Below, in pieces: positions 9,478 through 18,120 of a DNA stretch of 64,000 nt (its first letter is position 1; each line of letters starts with the position of its first letter). A program made the translations under genes and the position numbers. This stretch comes from Ruegeria discodermiae (GTDB taxonomy: Bacteria > Pseudomonadota > Alphaproteobacteria > Rhodobacterales > Rhodobacteraceae). The stretch covers positions 274,940 through 338,939 of the forward strand of contig NZ_JAVAMO010000005.1 in the NCBI RefSeq assembly GCF_030758345.1. Reading direction: 5' to 3'. The notes beneath the pieces were generated by a model. The model made no database searches and was not told the origin of the DNA. It was given only the letters and a program-made list of their open reading frames with translations.

Positions 9478-11220
9478 ATGGATCGTATCGAAGAGCTTGA
9501 AACGGCGTTAACGATCGTCAGCGCGGTCGCAGACAACATTCGCGTCGATGATGCTCGCCGCCTGACCGGACCTGGGCTGCTATGGGACCGCCCGGGCGCA
9601 GTGATCGATGTGTTTGTCGAAGATGTGGATCTCAACCTGATTGCGCGTTTGTGGGACCGCCACGCCCGGAGCGTTCTGGATGCGTTGGGCTGGCAGCAAG
9701 AAGACCACATCGTGCGCCAGTTTCAAGGCGGCGTGAACCTCGCCATCTCGGCCCCGATGGACCAGCTCTATTCGTCGATATTTGCCGCGCAGACCGCCTG
9801 GCACTTCTGCGCTGCTGAGCTGTTGGACCAGACCCCGGGTGATTTCGACGCCATGATCGCGGATGTCAAAACGGTGATGGCGAAAGAGGCGAACCCCGCT
9901 CTGATCGCATTGATCGCCGCCGCCCAGAGCCACGGCGTCGATATCCTATGTGATGATGACGAGGTCTCTATCGGGCACGGCACGGGCAGTCAGGTATGGC
10001 CGGTCGACGCCTTGCCGACACCAGATCAGGTTGACTGGCAGAGGCTCCATGATGTGCCCATCGCCTTTGTCACCGGAACCAATGGCAAGACCACCACGAC
10101 CCGGCTTTGCGCGGCGATCGTCCGGGCGGCGGGGAAAACGGCCGGACTGACCTCTACCGATTTTGTCCGGGTCGGAGACGACATTCTCGACCGCGGCGAC
10201 TACTCGGGTCCGGGCGGGGCGCGAATGCTGTTGCGCGATCCCCGGCTGGAGGTCGCCATTCTTGAGGTTGCACGCGGAGGCATCTTACGGCGCGGCCTGC
10301 CAACACGACGGGCAAGAGTTGCCGTGGTCACAAATGTCGCGAATGACCATCTTGGGCAATATGGCGTGAACACAGTTCCGGACCTGGCTCAGGCCAAGTT
10401 CGCGGTTCGCAGAACCCTGTCCGAGGGCGGCGTACTGGCTCTGAACGCCGACGACCCCTTTGTCGTCGCCGAGGCCGATCGCGCAGACGCGACGATCTGG
10501 TGGTTTTCACTGGACCCAGACGCACCAAAAATCGCGGCGGCCCGTTCGGATGGCCAAACTTGCGCGTATCTGCGTGACGGTCTGCTGGTGTTCTTTGACG
10601 GCAAGGTCGAGCATCCGCTGACATCCGTTCGCGACGTGCCCATAACGATGAATGGCGCGGCCAGATACAATGTTTCCAACGCCTTGGCCGCCATCTGTGT
10701 TGGCAAGGCACTGGGTTTGGAGGAGCACGACATCCGCGCCGGACTTGCGAATTTCAAACCTGACGCGAAAGACAACCCCGGGCGTTGCAACGAGTTTGCA
10801 CATAACGGTGCGCGCGTCTTTGTGGATTTCGCACATAACCCGCATTCGATCGCTGCCCTATGCGAGGCGATGTCCGCAATCCCGGCCAAACGCCGGTTCA
10901 TCATGCTCAGCCATGCGGGCGATCGGTCTGATCAGGACATCCATGACGTCACCTTGACGGCTTTGGAGTTCAAACCCGATATCGTGGTCGCCGTGGAAAT
11001 GGCGAGCTACTTGCGCGGGCGCGAGTTGGGGGAAATTCCGGCCCTTATCAGGCAGGCGGCACTTGATGCAGGTCTGACCTCGGATAGCCTGCTGTATGCT
11101 GGATCGCCCACAGAAGCGGCGCGGATGATACTGGATCAGGTACAACCTGACGACCTAGCACTGCTGTTGGTATTGTCCGAGCGGGATGCGGTTTTTGAAC
11201 TGCTGGAGAGTCGGGCCTGA
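9478..11220 (+). CDS. CphA-like Mur ligase family protein lacking the ATP-grasp domain
   Basis: The 580-residue protein has a short N-terminal region (1-190) and then a complete Mur-ligase domain. Walker A is GTNGKT at 200-205. Later segments closely parallel the CphA M domain: GLTSTDFV, ARGGILRRG, NVANDHLGQYG and DFAHNPHS, against GMTSTDGV, ARGGLVRSG, NVSADHLGLRG and DYAHNPAA in CphA. No ATP-grasp segment exists between the two parts. Ribosome site GGAGGA lies 8 bases before ATG 9478, 14 bases after the cphA stop. Inference: it is a third member of the cyanophycin operon that either finishes or modifies cyanophycin side chains, or ligates another amino acid. It differs from cyanobacterial CphA2, whose vestigial part is the M domain. 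The exact substrate is unknown. Confidence 0.85.
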   Translation: MDRIEELETALTIVSAVADNIRVDDARRLTGPGLLWDRPGAVIDVFVEDVDLNLIARLWDRHARSVLDALGWQQEDHIVRQFQGGVNLAISAPMDQLYSSIFAAQTAWHFCAAELLDQTPGDFDAMIADVKTVMAKEANPALIALIAAAQSHGVDILCDDDEVSIGHGTGSQVWPVDALPTPDQVDWQRLHDVPIAFVTGTNGKTTTTRLCAAIVRAAGKTAGLTSTDFVRVGDDILDRGDYSGPGGARMLLRDPRLEVAILEVARGGILRRGLPTRRARVAVVTNVANDHLGQYGVNTVPDLAQAKFAVRRTLSEGGVLALNADDPFVVAEADRADATIWWFSLDPDAPKIAAARSDGQTCAYLRDGLLVFFDGKVEHPLTSVRDVPITMNGAARYNVSNALAAICVGKALGLEEHDIRAGLANFKPDAKDNPGRCNEFAHNGARVFVDFAHNPHSIAALCEAMSAIPAKRRFIMLSHAGDRSDQDIHDVTLTALEFKPDIVVAVEMASYLRGRELGEIPALIRQAALDAGLTSDSLLYAGSPTEAARMILDQVQPDDLALLLVLSERDAVFELLESRA

Positions 11221-11520
11221 TTGACTGGGTTTGTGTTGCACAACCTTTGGGTCGATCGGAGGCGGCAAGCTACAGGAACAAACTATCCTGCAACTTAGAA
11301 CCCATCCCGCGAGGAGACCCATTTGATGTCGGCACCTTAGCGAAGACCCGGTTTGCTGCTGGACGGATCTCCCGCTCGGGCCAACACATCTGCCGCCAGT
11401 CAAGGGATAGACACTTCCCATTCAGGTTGCTTGCAGCCCCACCACGGCGCAGAAACCATGTTGTGGACCGCGCCATATCCGGGTTAGGAAGCGGACATTC
11501 ACCACCAAGGACCGACACAA
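11221..11520. other. Non-coding gap between the cyanophycin operon and psd
   Basis: No frame here has family features. The segment starts with TTTGTGTTGCACAACC just after the Mur-ligase stop, which looks a little like a relic of a mobile-element end, but no transposase or matching repeat is visible. The psd promoter is probably in the last 100 bases. AAGG lies about ten bases before the psd ATG. Confidence 0.5.
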
Positions 11521-12213
11521 ATGAGGATGCGTGACACTTTTTTGAAGCCAATGCATCCAGAGGGTCGCAAGTTTGTCATAATATTCGCCATCGTGACGGC
11601 GCTGATCTTTCAAATCTCATCGATCCTCGGCTGGATCGGTGTCGGACTGACTATCTGGTGTTACTATTTCTTTCGTGACCCACAACGATCAACGCCGCTG
11701 CGAGAGGGGCTGATCGTAAGCCCGGCAGACGGTGTCGTGTCGCTGATCCAGTCTGCGGTTCCGCCCACTGAACTTGGAATGCCCGACCAAGCTCTCACCC
11801 GCGTCAGCGTGTTCATGAGCGTTTTCAACTGCCATGTGAATCGCGCGCCGATTGCAGGGGAAATTCTGGAAATCGCGTATCGACCCGGAAAATTCTTCAA
11901 TGCCTCGCTCGACAAAGCCAGCGCAGATAACGAACGCAACAGCCTCTGTATTCAATTGGCCGATGGACGCCAGGTTGCGGTTGTGCAGATTGCAGGTCTC
12001 GTTGCTCGGCGGATAGTGTGTTTCGTGGCAAAAGGACGCCAAATCGGAACTGGCGAACGTTTCGGATTGATCCGCTTTGGCTCGCGTCTGGATGTCTATC
12101 TGCCAGACGGGGTTCAACCGCTGGTCAGCGTGGGGCAAACGATGATCGCCGGCGAAACCGTTTTGGCTGATCTGGCGAGTGACGAGCCAGCGCGAACGGC
12201 CCGTACGGATTGA
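11521..12213 (+). CDS. psd: Phosphatidylserine decarboxylase, short (type II) form
   Basis: This membrane enzyme makes phosphatidylethanolamine from phosphatidylserine and uses a pyruvoyl group made by self-cleavage. The expected cleavage site is G187-S188 in the motif [11 protein letters not shown]. Other family segments are SPADGVV and [13 protein letters not shown]. Two hydrophobic helices lie at about 18-50. The 230 residues match the short alphaproteobacterial form rather than the longer E. coli type. The stop codon is 3 bases before the pssA ATG, so the two steps are co-expressed. Confidence 0.93.
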   Translation: MRMRDTFLKPMHPEGRKFVIIFAIVTALIFQISSILGWIGVGLTIWCYYFFRDPQRSTPLREGLIVSPADGVVSLIQSAVPPTELGMPDQALTRVSVFMSVFNCHVNRAPIAGEILEIAYRPGKFFNASLDKASADNERNSLCIQLADGRQVAVVQIAGLVARRIVCFVAKGRQIGTGERFGLIRFGSRLDVYLPDGVQPLVSVGQTMIAGETVLADLASDEPARTARTD

Positions 12214-12215
12214 AA

Positions 12216-12953
12216 ATGTCAGAGCCTTCGCCAGACAACAAGCGCGACCTGCCGGTTATTCATTTGCTGCCCAACCTGCTGACGATCACAGCGATCTGCG
12301 CCGGACTTACAGCCGTTAGTTTTGGATATCAGGGCGATTTCGAAATGGCGGTCAAACTGGTGTTATTGGCGGTCTTGCTTGATGGTCTCGATGGACGTCT
12401 CGCGCGTTTGATGCACAGTCAGAGCTCATTTGGTGCGGAGCTGGATTCGCTGGCTGACTTTGTCAATTTTGGCGTGGCGCCAGGATTGATATTGTATGTC
12501 TGGGCGTTACAGGACTTTAGCGCCGGTTGGTTGGCGGTGCTCGGGTATGTGGTCTGCTGCATGCTCCGTCTGGCTCGGTTCAATGTAACGAACAAGTCAG
12601 CAGCGCAAGACACCCAGAGCGACTTCTTTGAAGGCGTTCCGTCCCCCGCAGCTGCTCTTCTCATCATGCTGCCAATGTATGTGTCTTTCTTGTTCTCCGA
12701 TATGCCCCCGGTGCCACCTGTTCTTATAGCAGGTTACCTGCTGGTGGTCGGAGTTCTTATGATCAGCCGGGCTCCCTCGTATTCTTTCAAGAACATCTCG
12801 ATCTCTCGCGGAAATGCAAAGTTCCTGATGTTGGGGTTCGCTCTCTTGCTGTCGGCATTGCTCATCTATCTATGGGCAACGCTCGCTCTCATAGCGATCC
12901 TCTATATCGTAAGTTTGGTAATGGCGTATTACGCGGCACGAAAATCCAACTGA
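12216..12953 (+). CDS. pssA: CDP-diacylglycerol-serine O-phosphatidyltransferase
   Basis: This integral membrane enzyme joins serine to CDP-diacylglycerol, giving the substrate for the adjacent decarboxylase. It carries the CDP-alcohol phosphotransferase signature in DGRLAR...GAELDSLAD (D-G-x2-A-R-x8-G-x3-D-x3-D). About eight hydrophobic helices follow. The 245 residues fit the Bacillus-type/alphaproteobacterial PssA. ATG 12216 is taken over an in-frame TTG six bases earlier that overlaps the psd stop. The stop is only 9 bases from the stop of the convergent phosphoesterase gene. Confidence 0.92.
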   Translation: MSEPSPDNKRDLPVIHLLPNLLTITAICAGLTAVSFGYQGDFEMAVKLVLLAVLLDGLDGRLARLMHSQSSFGAELDSLADFVNFGVAPGLILYVWALQDFSAGWLAVLGYVVCCMLRLARFNVTNKSAAQDTQSDFFEGVPSPAAALLIMLPMYVSFLFSDMPPVPPVLIAGYLLVVGVLMISRAPSYSFKNISISRGNAKFLMLGFALLLSALLIYLWATLALIAILYIVSLVMAYYAARKSN

Positions 12954-12962
12954 ACGATTATG

Positions 12963-14762
12963 CTATTCAAGCAGAAGCTTGGCCAATTCGGCATGTTTCC
13001 GTTTGACGACGTCAAGCAAAGGCGTTGGATTGCAACACCGGTCTATCATTCCAACTCGCACGAAGTAGCCCCGATCAACCGAGATCAGCGTATCGCACAC
13101 CAGACGGGTCTGCTTAAGCTTTGCAGCACGGGTCATCCCCTCGGACAGGCGTTGGATCGTGCTGTCAGGATCATCCACTTTCAGCGCAGGGTGGTCCCCG
13201 CCCATCCGCATATGAACAGACGCTTTCAAACCGGCCTGCGACGCGGCTGCATCAATAGCATGTAGCGCGTCGGCCACCGGATCGGTCCGACCCAGCCGGA
13301 AAACTGCCCCGGCAAAGCCCATCCCGGCCAGCGTAACAAGCTGCTCCGCGTTTTCGGCTGAAAATCCGTGGTTGATGACGTGGAAATAGGTGCCTTTCCC
13401 TTTGACGTCATCTTTCGTGCGCATCCGCGACAGCAGCAGAGGCAACCCGGTTTGTGAATGCGCCTGCTGTAGGCGCGGCGTGAGCTCTTCAAGATCTGGC
13501 CAGTCAATCGTGACCTCCCAATCCAACAGGATTTCGGCCTGTTCCGCGATCAGCGCCAACATATTGTCGTCAGCTATGCCATATGAAAACAGCGTGATTT
13601 CGAACCCCAGATGGGCAAGGCTTGCCAGGCGGGCCCTGCGAACCGGGTCGAGCAGATCATGCAGCGGTATGCGCACGTGCCGGACCCCCATTTCCTGCAG
13701 GGCCAGCAGAGGATAGTCGTTGCGAACCCGCTTGCGGTCAAATTCATCCAGACCGCCAGAGGGTGGCACTTCGGTGATTTCCGCCCAGTTCTGACGAAGG
13801 TCAAATCCCAGAACGGGATGTGAGGGCTCTCGCGGGTCTGGTGCGATAATGGCAGGAGAAACCGGTTTGCTTGTGTCTTCGGCGGCAATTTCAGCCCCGT
13901 GTGTTCGCACCATGCGCACCACATGCCCGTTTTCGTAAACGGTCACCAAAAAGTAGCCCAGCTTGGCGCGGTCATCGCGCCCGAACTCGCTGTCTTCGGG
14001 CGGTGTGGCGCGCAGCATCTCGCTGTAGTCCTGCCGCACGAAACTGGTGGCAGGTGCGAGGTAATAGTCGGTCACTCCAAACCGATCATACCAGAAGTTA
14101 TGAGCGTGACCCGCAATCACAGCCTCGACACCGTGAGCCTTGATCAGATCCAGAAGCCAGCCCCGCCCGGGTTGATTGGTGTTGTCGTAATGGTCGCGCT
14201 CGGACGGCTCCATTAGGTACAGGGGATGGTGCAGCACAAGCATTTTGCGCTGATCCTGTGATCCGGCCAGTTCCGCCTCAAGCCAATTGCGCTGTTCTAC
14301 CTCACTGCTCAGGCCGGAATTGATGAGCTGCGCGTTGATAAGAAGAAACCGGATACCCCATATGTCAAAGGACTGGAACTGAGGTCCGAACTGCTGCTCC
14401 CAAGCTTCAATCGTTGCGTCCGTTGTCGGGCTGGCTGGCCCGCCCTTAATCGGCGTGTCGCCGATGTCGTGATTTCCGGGAATCTCATAAAGGGGAACAG
14501 TCAGCTCGGACGCGATGGTGCGGTATTCCCGGGCGGCCTGATCATAGGCGGCCCGGGTCTCAGGTACGGGGTGCAGCAGATCCCCGGCATGAAGGACAAA
14601 CTTGACTGGTTGCTGGTTCAACTCTCTTATGACGTGACGGAATCGCCGGTTGGCCCTTTGATTGACAGGGAAAGGCGAATTGCAGCTGTCATCGGTTGGG
14701 TTCACATGTGTGTCAGAGATTAGAGCGAAGCACCCAAGCTTCGCTCCGAGGTGTTTGCCCAT
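12963..14762 (-). CDS. Two-domain calcineurin-like metallophosphoesterase
   Basis: The N-terminal ~300 residues are a class III cyclic nucleotide phosphodiesterase-like metallophosphatase. All metal motifs are present: DTH (17-19), GD (60-61), GNHD (96-99), HHP and GHAH. The C-terminal ~290 residues form a second domain I do not recognise. Its repeating beta-alpha pattern (VRHVRIPLHDL, FEITLFSYG, TGLPLLLSRMR, GMGFAGAVFRLG) suggests a TIM-barrel fold. There is no signal peptide, so it is cytoplasmic. It starts one base after the tctA stop, so it belongs to the tctB-tctA operon and probably acts on the imported compound or a phospho-ester made from it. Substrate unknown. Confidence 0.8.
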   Translation of the reverse strand: MGKHLGAKLGCFALISDTHVNPTDDSCNSPFPVNQRANRRFRHVIRELNQQPVKFVLHAGDLLHPVPETRAAYDQAAREYRTIASELTVPLYEIPGNHDIGDTPIKGGPASPTTDATIEAWEQQFGPQFQSFDIWGIRFLLINAQLINSGLSSEVEQRNWLEAELAGSQDQRKMLVLHHPLYLMEPSERDHYDNTNQPGRGWLLDLIKAHGVEAVIAGHAHNFWYDRFGVTDYYLAPATSFVRQDYSEMLRATPPEDSEFGRDDRAKLGYFLVTVYENGHVVRMVRTHGAEIAAEDTSKPVSPAIIAPDPREPSHPVLGFDLRQNWAEITEVPPSGGLDEFDRKRVRNDYPLLALQEMGVRHVRIPLHDLLDPVRRARLASLAHLGFEITLFSYGIADDNMLALIAEQAEILLDWEVTIDWPDLEELTPRLQQAHSQTGLPLLLSRMRTKDDVKGKGTYFHVINHGFSAENAEQLVTLAGMGFAGAVFRLGRTDPVADALHAIDAAASQAGLKASVHMRMGGDHPALKVDDPDSTIQRLSEGMTRAAKLKQTRLVCDTLISVDRGYFVRVGMIDRCCNPTPLLDVVKRKHAELAKLLLE

Positions 14763-14763
14763 G

Positions 14764-16272
14764 TCACCCTCCTGTCGTCAGGGTGGAGGCTTTGCCTGTT
14801 CGCGATGCCTCGATCCGGCTGCGCACCAGTACGAAGATCGACAGCGCGGTCAATATCCAGAAGGCGATGCAGATCATGTTGCGCACGAAGATCGAGAGGC
14901 TTCCATCGCTCAGCAACAGTGATTGTCGAAAGTTATCCTCAAGCAAGGGCCCCAGCACAAAGGCGATAAGGAACGGTGCGACAGGAATGTCGAGACGCAA
15001 CATCAGATATCCAACAAGCCCCATGCACAGCATCACCAGAATGTCGAAGATGTTGTTGTTCACCGCGTAAGCGCCATAGACACAGAGCACAAACACGATG
15101 GGGTACAGAATGCGGTTCGGGATCAGGGCAACCTTGCTGAACCCCCGGATCGCGATCTTGCCGATGATCAGCAGGTAGAACGAGCTGAGCAGGATACCCA
15201 TGAACAGCGCGTAAACCATCGGCAGGTTGTCTTCGAACAGGATCGGGCCGGGACGCAGACCGTGAATCATGAACGCGCCCAGGATCACGGCGGTGATCAC
15301 GTCACCGGGCACGCCTAGCGCGAGCAGAGGGATCATGGTTGCCCCTGCCACGCCGTTGTTTCCAGCCTCTGCGGCAGCGACGCCTTCGGGCTCACCCTTG
15401 CCGAAGTTCTCTTTGTTTTTTGAGTTCCGGCGCGCTTCGGAATAACTCAGGAACGCAGCTGGAGCGCCGCCGATCCCCGGTATTGCGCCCAATATGACGC
15501 CGATGAAGCTGCCGCGCACGACCGATTTCAGTGTCTTGCGGAATTCAGCCAGTGTCGCCCCGCCGCCCAGTTGCGAGCGTTGCGATCCACCGAGACGTGG
15601 CCCCCGTGTCGAACGGTCGATGATTTCCGGCAGCGCAAACAGGCCTATCAGAACCGGAATGAAGTTCAGGCCCGACATCAGTTCAAAATTGCCGAAGATG
15701 AACCGGTCTGTGCCATACACCAGATCCAGACCTACGGTCGCCAGCATCAGCCCAAGACAGGCCGAAAGTATGCCTTTGGTCAGGCTCGGCCCTGCCACAC
15801 CCGCGATGATGGTCAGCGAGAAGACAATCAGCGTGAAAAACTCCGGCGGCCCAAACCGCAGGGCGAAAGTGGCCAGAATTCCCGCAAACATGATCAGCGA
15901 AATATTCGAGATCAGGTCAGCCACACAGGAAGAATAGAGCGCAATATCCAGCGCCTTGCGCGCCTGACCCTTCTGGGCCATCGGATAGCCATCAAGCACC
16001 GTACAGGATGCCGCAGGCGTACCGGGGGTCTTGATAAGGATTGCCGTCAGCGACCCGCCATACAACCCCCCTTTATAGACTCCCAACAACAGCAGGATGC
16101 CGGTCACCGGTGGCATCGAAAAGGTGAATGGCAGAACCAGAGCAACTCCCATCGGTGTGGTCATCCCTGGAATGGCGCCGATTATAGTACCGATCAGAAC
16201 GCCTATTCCGATAACAAGAAAGTTCTCAAGGCTGAGGAAGAGGTCCAAGGCAAAGGAAATATTCTCAATCAT
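14764..16272 (-). CDS. tctA: Tripartite tricarboxylate transporter, large membrane subunit
   Basis: This 502-residue TctA-family permease forms the translocation path of a TTT transporter, driven by an ion gradient and fed by a periplasmic binding protein. Typical segments are GTIIGAIPGMTTPMGVAL near the N-terminus and the repeat GVILGAIPGIGGAPAAFLSY in the middle, reflecting the internal duplication. About a dozen hydrophobic helices are seen. It follows tctB by 12 bases. The matching binding protein is on the divergent arm at 18121-19104. Confidence 0.93.
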   Translation of the reverse strand: MIENISFALDLFLSLENFLVIGIGVLIGTIIGAIPGMTTPMGVALVLPFTFSMPPVTGILLLLGVYKGGLYGGSLTAILIKTPGTPAASCTVLDGYPMAQKGQARKALDIALYSSCVADLISNISLIMFAGILATFALRFGPPEFFTLIVFSLTIIAGVAGPSLTKGILSACLGLMLATVGLDLVYGTDRFIFGNFELMSGLNFIPVLIGLFALPEIIDRSTRGPRLGGSQRSQLGGGATLAEFRKTLKSVVRGSFIGVILGAIPGIGGAPAAFLSYSEARRNSKNKENFGKGEPEGVAAAEAGNNGVAGATMIPLLALGVPGDVITAVILGAFMIHGLRPGPILFEDNLPMVYALFMGILLSSFYLLIIGKIAIRGFSKVALIPNRILYPIVFVLCVYGAYAVNNNIFDILVMLCMGLVGYLMLRLDIPVAPFLIAFVLGPLLEDNFRQSLLLSDGSLSIFVRNMICIAFWILTALSIFVLVRSRIEASRTGKASTLTTGG

Positions 16273-16284
16273 TTTGCATCCTTC

Positions 16285-16794
16285 TCACAGCAGCGTTTCA
16301 AAGATGCCAAGAGGCATTGGAATGCCGGCGACATGCAAAAAGAACTGATACAGCCCGATCGGGATCAGGATGCTCAGAGGAATGATGTACTTCCATTGCC
16401 GCTCGCCGAAATAGAGCATCATGGCTGGCATCAGCACGATTGACCCGGCCACGATCCCAACCGTTGTCAGGGCGAAATAGAACAGAAACAACGCAAAGAT
16501 CAGGATCACGATCCGTAAGGTGGCCTGAAGGGTTGCCAACTTGTATTCGGCATCTTCGGACGCGTCTTCATCCCCCTCGGGTACCTTGAGCGTGAATGTT
16601 TCAAGCAACAGAAAGCATGAGGAAATGACGACTCCCCAGGCAATGGTGTAGGGCCAGAAATCCGGCGACAACGCCGAGATCTGTACTGAGCCCGGAACAA
16701 TCACACCTGATGGGATAAGGGCAAAGATGGCGGTCAATCCCAACACTATGAACAGGATTGCCGTGATCAAGTCCTTGGTCTTTTTGTTGGTCAT
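16285..16794 (-). CDS. tctB: Tripartite tricarboxylate transporter, small membrane subunit
   Basis: This 169-residue protein with about four membrane helices matches the size and layout of TctB, the poorly conserved small subunit. I chose ATG 16794 (MTNKKTKDLITAI) because GGGAGGA lies directly upstream and the start overlaps the ROK stop as ATGA. A longer reading to 16866 would extend deep into the ROK gene and adds a charged, non-membrane tail. Confidence 0.87.
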   Translation of the reverse strand: MTNKKTKDLITAILFIVLGLTAIFALIPSGVIVPGSVQISALSPDFWPYTIAWGVVISSCFLLLETFTLKVPEGDEDASEDAEYKLATLQATLRIVILIFALFLFYFALTTVGIVAGSIVLMPAMMLYFGERQWKYIIPLSILIPIGLYQFFLHVAGIPMPLGIFETLL

Positions 16795-18008
16795 GTTCCT
16801 CCCTTCGCCAGCAACTGGCTCAGATTTATGTCCTTGAAGATCAGGTTTTCTCGGATGGACAGCCACCTTGCGGCGCCGATATGGGTCATTTCGGTCGCCT
16901 GCACCGCAATGTCCCCAAGCCGCTTTGGTGTTTGAAATGCGATCTGTGATTTCAACGCACCAACAAAGGCTGGTGATTCAGACAGAGGGCCCGCCAAGAT
17001 GACGAGATCGGGCTTCAGCACGGTAAAAAGCAGGGCAAAGGTTCGGGCCATCCCCGCGCCAAGCCGTTCAAACGCCTTCGCAATCGTTGCGTCGCCCGCG
17101 TTGGCCTTGCCGACCAACTCCACCATGGCACGACCCCATTCCGCATCCGTGGTCAGGGTTCGTGTTTTTTCCCCGATTATCTCCCGAACAAAAGCCCGGC
17201 CGCTTTGCGCGTCTTCGAGTGTGGGGAAGTGCTCAACAGGTCCGGCTGAGTCAGATGACGAGGTGTATGGCGCATCGCTCAGGACGCTGCTGGTGGTCAA
17301 CTGCCCCTCTGCGTCACCGCCGCCCAGTGTCATCGCAAAGCCGGTCACCAGGCTGCAATGCAGCGTCACCACGTTTTCATAGTCGCGGGCGATGCCGAAG
17401 GTTGTTTCCGCGAGGTTGATGGCCGAGGAGGGCGTCTCAAGCGCTATGGGCCCATTGAGCGCTTCCCCGAAAATCGCGCCAACGTCGATTTCCTTGTTCC
17501 AACCCAGGAGCGGGGCGGAAATCAGTCGTTTCGAAGCTTTATCGATGTGTCCCGCAATAGCGATGCCGGTGCCAAAGAACCGGTCGATATCCTGGACATG
17601 TTCGTCCACCAGCTCGGCCGACTTCTGCGCGCAGAGTTCGAGAAAGGCTGCACCGTCATCCATTGGCAGGCCGGTACCTTCCCAGGATGCGACCTTGTTG
17701 TTTTCCAGATCAGCAAGCGTCACCGATTGACGGAACGCGTTAATGCCAATCCCGATGATGTAGCCGCCCTGCCCTTGCGGCGACAGCTGAACAAACCGCC
17801 GACCGCGGCGGCCGTCGGGATCGGACAACTCTCTTTCCACGATCAGATCCGCATCAAGCAGGTCACGCGTAATGCGCGAGATCGTCGCGGCATTGAGGCC
17901 GATATTAGCGGCAATCGCTGTGCGGGAAATTGATCGATTCCGGACAATTTCCCCCAACACCAGACGTCTGTTGGCCCGGCCAGTCTCACTGTGGGTCCTT
18001 GCAGACAT
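16791..18008 (-). CDS. ROK-family transcriptional regulator
   Basis: The N-terminal ~75 residues form a winged helix (SRTAIAANIGLNAATISRITRDL). The rest is a ROK sugar-kinase-like fold with a glycine-rich segment GIAIAGHIDKASKRL in the middle. I see no full kinase ATP motif, as in regulators such as NagC/Mlc/XylR. Start 18008 is chosen because AGGA lies 7 bases upstream; ATG 18023 is an alternative. It heads the tctB-tctA-phosphoesterase operon and is divergent from tctC. It probably represses both arms through the palindrome at 18057-18075 and responds to a catabolite of the imported substrate. Confidence 0.88.
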   Translation of the reverse strand: MSARTHSETGRANRRLVLGEIVRNRSISRTAIAANIGLNAATISRITRDLLDADLIVERELSDPDGRRGRRFVQLSPQGQGGYIIGIGINAFRQSVTLADLENNKVASWEGTGLPMDDGAAFLELCAQKSAELVDEHVQDIDRFFGTGIAIAGHIDKASKRLISAPLLGWNKEIDVGAIFGEALNGPIALETPSSAINLAETTFGIARDYENVVTLHCSLVTGFAMTLGGGDAEGQLTTSSVLSDAPYTSSSDSAGPVEHFPTLEDAQSGRAFVREIIGEKTRTLTTDAEWGRAMVELVGKANAGDATIAKAFERLGAGMARTFALLFTVLKPDLVILAGPLSESPAFVGALKSQIAFQTPKRLGDIAVQATEMTHIGAARWLSIRENLIFKDINLSQLLAKGGT

Positions 18009-18056
18009 TGATTTTCCTCGCATTTTCCATTCCCTAATCTGAAGTTACATTTTTTA

Positions 18057-18075
18057 TTTACTTGCTGCAAGCAAA
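18057..18075. promoter_or_regulatory. Likely ROK operator palindrome
   Basis: The sequence TTTACTTGCTGCAAGCAAA is a 19-base near-perfect inverted repeat centred on T18066; eight of nine base pairs match. It sits between the divergent ROK gene and tctC, 45 bases before the tctC start. Autogenous control of both arms is inferred from position; nothing here proves binding. Confidence 0.6.
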
Positions 18076-18120
18076 TATATATCCTCGATGTCAATCAAGC
18101 GAACCAAGGGAGGATATACG

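Noticed and set aside
11221..11260. Possible insertion-sequence end (TTTGTGTTGCACAACC)
   Set aside because: No transposase, no inverted partner and no target duplication could be found, so it is not called as a mobile element.
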